From the NCBI RefSeq assembly GCF_044792555.1, contig NZ_CP126238.1:1302001-1366000 (forward strand): a stretch of 64,000 bases of DNA, written 5' to 3'. A model generated the notes under the pieces. The model was not told the DNA's origin. It searched no databases and worked only from the letters and a program-made list of their open reading frames with translations. The stretch comes from Alicycliphilus denitrificans_A. GTDB lineage: Bacteria > Pseudomonadota > Gammaproteobacteria > Burkholderiales > Burkholderiaceae_C. Shown piece by piece: positions 60,857-64,000 of this stretch (its first letter is position 1; every line of letters starts with the position of its first letter). Made by a program: the position numbers and the translations under genes.

Positions 60857-62698
60857 ATGATGAAAATCCCCACGTCACCACAAAAGCCTCGGACCTCTCA
60901 ACGCACCACGGCGGTGGGTAAGGAAGCAGCGGTGCAATGGACGCACCGCCACGCAAAGGATCTACCACCGACCGTCTTGGATCATTCCGAGGAGTTGTTG
61001 AAGCCTGCGCCACAGGATGCGTCTAGTGGCATGAAAAGAGCAGCTGAAGCACCTTCGGCGCAGGACTATTTCGATTACCAGCGCGACTTCTTCGAACGCA
61101 CCGTTCTGTTCTGGGACACGCTTCGCCAGCGCGCGAACAACATGCTGGAGCACGAGCGAGCCGGATTGCCGCCGCTTCTGGACTTCAAGTATGAAACGCT
61201 GTTGGACGCGCGCAGCTTCGAACGGTCCGTCAACTATGCACTGCTGCGCATCACGGAAATCGACGGGCATTGCTGGGACGACTGCGTCGACTCTGACAAA
61301 CCGCCAGTCATCATCGTCGATCCACGCGCTGGCCATGGCCCCGGCATTGGCGGCTTCAAGCGCGACTCCGAAGTCGGGATGGCCATGCGCGAAGGCCATC
61401 CGGTTTATTTCGTGATTTTCTTTCCAGAGCCGGCTCTGGGGCAGACCCTGGCAGACGTGTTGCATGTGCTGCGGCGTTTCGCCGAAGAGGTCGCACTACG
61501 CCATCCTGGCAATCCTCCTGTGCTCTATGGCAACTGCCAGGCCGGGTGGGCGTTGACGTTGCTGTCCGCAGACTGCGCCGGTCTGGTCGGACCGGTGGTG
61601 CTCAATGGCTCGCCTTTGTCTTATTGGGCTGGCGAGTCCGGTGTTAATCCGATGCGTCTTTCCGGAGGGCTCCTTGGCGGCAGCTGGTTGGCGCATCTGA
61701 CGGCCGACCTGGGCAATGGCCGCTTCGACGGGGCCTGGCTAGCGCAGAATTTCGAGAACCTCAAGCCCGAAAAGGCCGTTTGGGAGAAGTATGCCCAACT
61801 CTTCACCAACGTTGACAGTGAGCAGGCGCGCTTTCTGGAGTTCGAACGCTGGTGGAACGGTTTTTATTTCCTGAGCCGAGAAGAGATCCTCGCGATCGTT
61901 GAAAACCTGTTCATCGGCAACCAGCTTGAACAGGGCCTTTTCCAGATTTGCCAGGGTTGCACTGCTGACCTGAGGCGGATCAGGAATCCAATCGTCATCT
62001 TTGCATCCTACGGCGACAACATCGCGCCACCGCATCAGGCGCTTGGATGGATCCCCGCTGTCTATAGCGACACCGAGGATCTCAAGCGGGCAGGGCAGCG
62101 GATCGTCTACCTCACCAACCCGCATGTGGGCCATCTCGGCATTTTTGTCTCCGCAGGAGTGGCACGTCTGGAGCACCGGGCCATCCTGGAGAGCCTGGCT
62201 GACATTGAAGCGCTGGCCCCGGGTCTTTATGAAATGAAAATAGACAACCCGTCGGGTGACCCGGACTGCCATAAGCCTTCCTTCAGCATCCGCTACGAAC
62301 CCCGTGAGGTGGAAGACCTGAAAACGGATTACCCGCAGGAAGCTTTTGAGCGGGTGAAACAGGTCTCGACATTCAACGAGGCGCTTTACCGGGCATTCGT
62401 CAGTCCCTGGGCGCAAGCGCTGTCCACGCCGGGGACAGCCGAAGTGCTCAAGTGGCTCCATCCAATGCGCAGCAGCAGGTATTTGTTTTCAGAAGCATTT
62501 AATCCGTGGATGAAATGGGTCAGTATGATGGCCGACCCCCTCGCCAGGAGCCGACAACCGCTTGCGCAGCATCACCCATTGATTGAGCGTGAGCGTGAAG
62601 CTGCGGGACAAGTTACTCATGCATTGGGACGACTTCGCGAAGGCCGCGACGCTGCGATCGAGCAAGCGTTTCGTTTGATGTTTCAACACCCTGGCTAG
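60857..62698 (+). CDS. DUF3141 alpha/beta-hydrolase-like protein
   Basis: A 613-residue protein of the DUF3141 family, distantly related to PHA synthase-type hydrolases. Blocks visible are YFDYQRDFFERTVLFWDTLRQRANNMLEHE, VDPRAGHGPGIGGFKRDSEVG, GNCQAGWA (GxCxxG nucleophile elbow-like, with Cys) and VGHLGIFVS (His). I recall longer members of this family, so this one may be short at the C-terminus. It starts 17 bases after copA. A role in copper response is not established. Confidence 0.85.
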   Translation: MMKIPTSPQKPRTSQRTTAVGKEAAVQWTHRHAKDLPPTVLDHSEELLKPAPQDASSGMKRAAEAPSAQDYFDYQRDFFERTVLFWDTLRQRANNMLEHERAGLPPLLDFKYETLLDARSFERSVNYALLRITEIDGHCWDDCVDSDKPPVIIVDPRAGHGPGIGGFKRDSEVGMAMREGHPVYFVIFFPEPALGQTLADVLHVLRRFAEEVALRHPGNPPVLYGNCQAGWALTLLSADCAGLVGPVVLNGSPLSYWAGESGVNPMRLSGGLLGGSWLAHLTADLGNGRFDGAWLAQNFENLKPEKAVWEKYAQLFTNVDSEQARFLEFERWWNGFYFLSREEILAIVENLFIGNQLEQGLFQICQGCTADLRRIRNPIVIFASYGDNIAPPHQALGWIPAVYSDTEDLKRAGQRIVYLTNPHVGHLGIFVSAGVARLEHRAILESLADIEALAPGLYEMKIDNPSGDPDCHKPSFSIRYEPREVEDLKTDYPQEAFERVKQVSTFNEALYRAFVSPWAQALSTPGTAEVLKWLHPMRSSRYLFSEAFNPWMKWVSMMADPLARSRQPLAQHHPLIEREREAAGQVTHALGRLREGRDAAIEQAFRLMFQHPG

Positions 62699-62714
62699 TT
62701 TTTATTAGGAACAG

Positions 62715-63360
62715 GAAAACCCCCGGCTCTGCCGGGGAGGCAGTAGAAGTTTGACTTTTCAGGGGTTGCCCATCGCAGAGACTTCCAAACGTGAGCCGCC
62801 AAGCACACGAAAGGAAGAATCAGGATGGACAAGTATGAGAGTTTGAATCACACGGCATGGGACTGTAAATATCACGTGGTCTTCATACCGAAATGTCGAA
62901 GAGGGGCGCTGTACTACCAACTACGCCAGCACCTTGGAGAGGTGTTTCGCAAGCTGGCATCGCAGAAGGAGAGTAGGGTAGAGGAAGGACACTTGATGCC
63001 CGACCATGTGCACATGATGCTGTCGATACCGCCGAAATACGCGGTATCGCAGGTGGTGGGGTTCATCAAAGGCAAGAGTGCGATCCACCTTGCAAGGGTC
63101 TACGGGGAGCGTAAGCGCAACTTTGTAGGTCAGCATTTCTGGGCGAGGGGCTACTTCGTATCGACGGTAGGGCGAGACGAAGCGGTCATACGGCAATATA
63201 TCCGTAACCAGGAGAAGGAAGACGAACGCCTGGATCAACTGGGCCTGTGGAGATGAACGGCCGCCAGTAGGCGGCACCAACCCGAGGGGCCGCGTTAGCG
63301 ACCCCGTTCAGCCGCTTTGAGCTGCTCACATAACGAAAGCCCCCGGCTTTGCCGGGGGAT
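62715..63360 (+). mobile_element. IS200/IS605-type element
   Basis: Contains the TnpA gene and two subterminal hairpins: CCCCGGC-TCT-GCCGGGG (62721-62737) and CCCCCGGC-TTT-GCCGGGGG (63340-63358). Such imperfect hairpins are the recognition structures of IS200 ends. No TnpB is present. Confidence 0.75.
62825..63256 (+). CDS. tnpA: IS200-family HUH transposase TnpA
   Basis: A 143-residue Y1 HUH transposase. CKYHVVFIPKCRRG (N-terminal strand), the HUH motif in LMPDHVHMMLSIPP, and a C-terminal Tyr nucleophile region DEAVIRQYIRNQE. Length is right for IS200. It appears intact. It moves as single-stranded DNA between hairpin ends. Confidence 0.95.
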   Translation: MDKYESLNHTAWDCKYHVVFIPKCRRGALYYQLRQHLGEVFRKLASQKESRVEEGHLMPDHVHMMLSIPPKYAVSQVVGFIKGKSAIHLARVYGERKRNFVGQHFWARGYFVSTVGRDEAVIRQYIRNQEKEDERLDQLGLWR

Positions 63361-63464
63361 GGTTACTCGTCCTGGACATGATGGAAAAAACGGTGACGGT
63401 AATACCGGACGTTCAAAGCGGACATAGCCCTGTTCTAGGGGCCATTTCTCAACAAGGATTGATC

Positions 63465-64000
63465 ATGATGATTGGAAGATGCAACTGGCTTTCGGCAGCG
63501 GTCCAGATCGGCCTGCTGGCTTGGTCTGGAACCACTTTGGCCGCCGACCAGGTATATGTGGCCAATGAAGGCGCTGACACGGTCAGCGTCCTCGATGCGG
63601 TATCGTTGAAAACGCTGACGAACGTGCGCGTCGGCAAGATGCCTCACAACGTGCAAGTGTCGCCCGACGGCAAGCTCGCATGGTTGACCAATAACGGCGA
63701 GCCTGACCAGGCAGCCGACGCTTCTGCGCACAAGGGCATGGCCCAAGGCGACCACGATGCGATGGGAAAACCGGGCGCGATCTGGGCCATCGACACCGCG
63801 ACCAACACGGTCGTCGCCAAGGTGCCGGTGGGTTTGCACCCGGCCCATGTGGTGGTTTCACCAGACGGTCGCCTGGCCTATGTCACCAATGGGGGTGACA
63901 ACACGGTCACTGTGATCGACACAGCAGCGCGGAGCCACGTGGCGACGATTCCGGTTGGTCAGTTTCCCCATGGTCTTCGGTTCAGCCCGGATGGCAAGGA
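63465..64000 (+). CDS. Secreted YVTN/YncE beta-propeller protein (partial)
   Basis: Runs off the right edge. Residues about 1-27 form a signal peptide (ending TLAA). Then come YVTN-type repeats: VYVANEGADTVSVLDAVSL, KMPHNVQVSPDGKLAW, HPAHVVVSPDGRLAYVTNGGDNTVTVIDTA and FPHGLRFSPDG. Tandem ATGs lie at 63465 and 63468 after aagga. Such proteins are found in copper and metal loci, and their partners are unknown. The C-terminal part is outside the window. Confidence 0.88.
   Translation, partial: MMIGRCNWLSAAVQIGLLAWSGTTLAADQVYVANEGADTVSVLDAVSLKTLTNVRVGKMPHNVQVSPDGKLAWLTNNGEPDQAADASAHKGMAQGDHDAMGKPGAIWAIDTATNTVVAKVPVGLHPAHVVVSPDGRLAYVTNGGDNTVTVIDTAARSHVATIPVGQFPHGLRFSPDGK

Overview
The window is GC-rich DNA of a betaproteobacterium, most likely a member of the Comamonadaceae (Acidovorax, Alicycliphilus or Diaphorobacter type). 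The basis is the gene order yebC-purD-hemF-rsfS-rlmH-maf-rng, the nir gene set, and an intergenic repeat that I associate with this family. The genus is inference.

Core chromosome, 1-17,960. Housekeeping genes are upp, two YebC-family genes, a YfcG-like GST, a YjgR-type ATPase, purD, hemF, rsfS (with a long Lys/Ala tail), rlmH, maf and rng. A heme d1 biosynthesis cluster (nirC-F-DL-G-H-J-N, minus strand, and nirE on the plus strand) sits between maf and rng. It lacks nirS, but what looks like the last codons of nirS survive just upstream of nirC. An Fnr/Dnr-type dyad lies before nirE. nadD, usually found between hemF and rsfS, is absent.

Accessory island, about 18.1 kb to beyond the window end. 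It opens with a tyrosine integrase and transposase debris. A ~600 bp inverted duplication (DUF4148 gene plus leader, at 20.2-20.8 and 49.8-50.4 kb) brackets about 29 kb. Inside it, a 22-42 kb block starts with a MerR-like gene and a perfect Fnr-consensus dyad. The block carries a His-rich protein, a Met-rich/DUF2933/methyltransferase triad, PPK2, a P1B ATPase with a CPD instead of a CPC motif, an MFS transporter, LemA-TPM-TPM, a beta-CASP RNase, an archaeal-type AMP phosphorylase, a short PRPP synthetase, a DegS-like protease, a membrane protein, an archaeal type II GAPDH and, on the opposite strand, a phosphoketolase-family enzyme and an orphan nuclease-like gene. I infer a low-oxygen nucleotide-sugar and phosphate energy module. 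No such combined system is known to me.

Copper region, 43.6-62.7 kb. One half has a CusC-like outer-membrane factor, a Tat multicopper oxidase, a CopI-like cupredoxin and CusF. The other half has CopRS, a second CusF, a second Met-rich/DUF2933/methyltransferase triad, CopZ, another DUF2933 protein, a CPC-type CopA and a DUF3141 protein. The halves are separated by IS110, IS256, IS4 and IS3 material and carry truncated duplicates at the junctions. Both operons begin near a shared operator-like motif. The window ends with an IS200-type element and the start of a secreted YVTN beta-propeller gene.

No tRNA, rRNA or CRISPR array was recognised.
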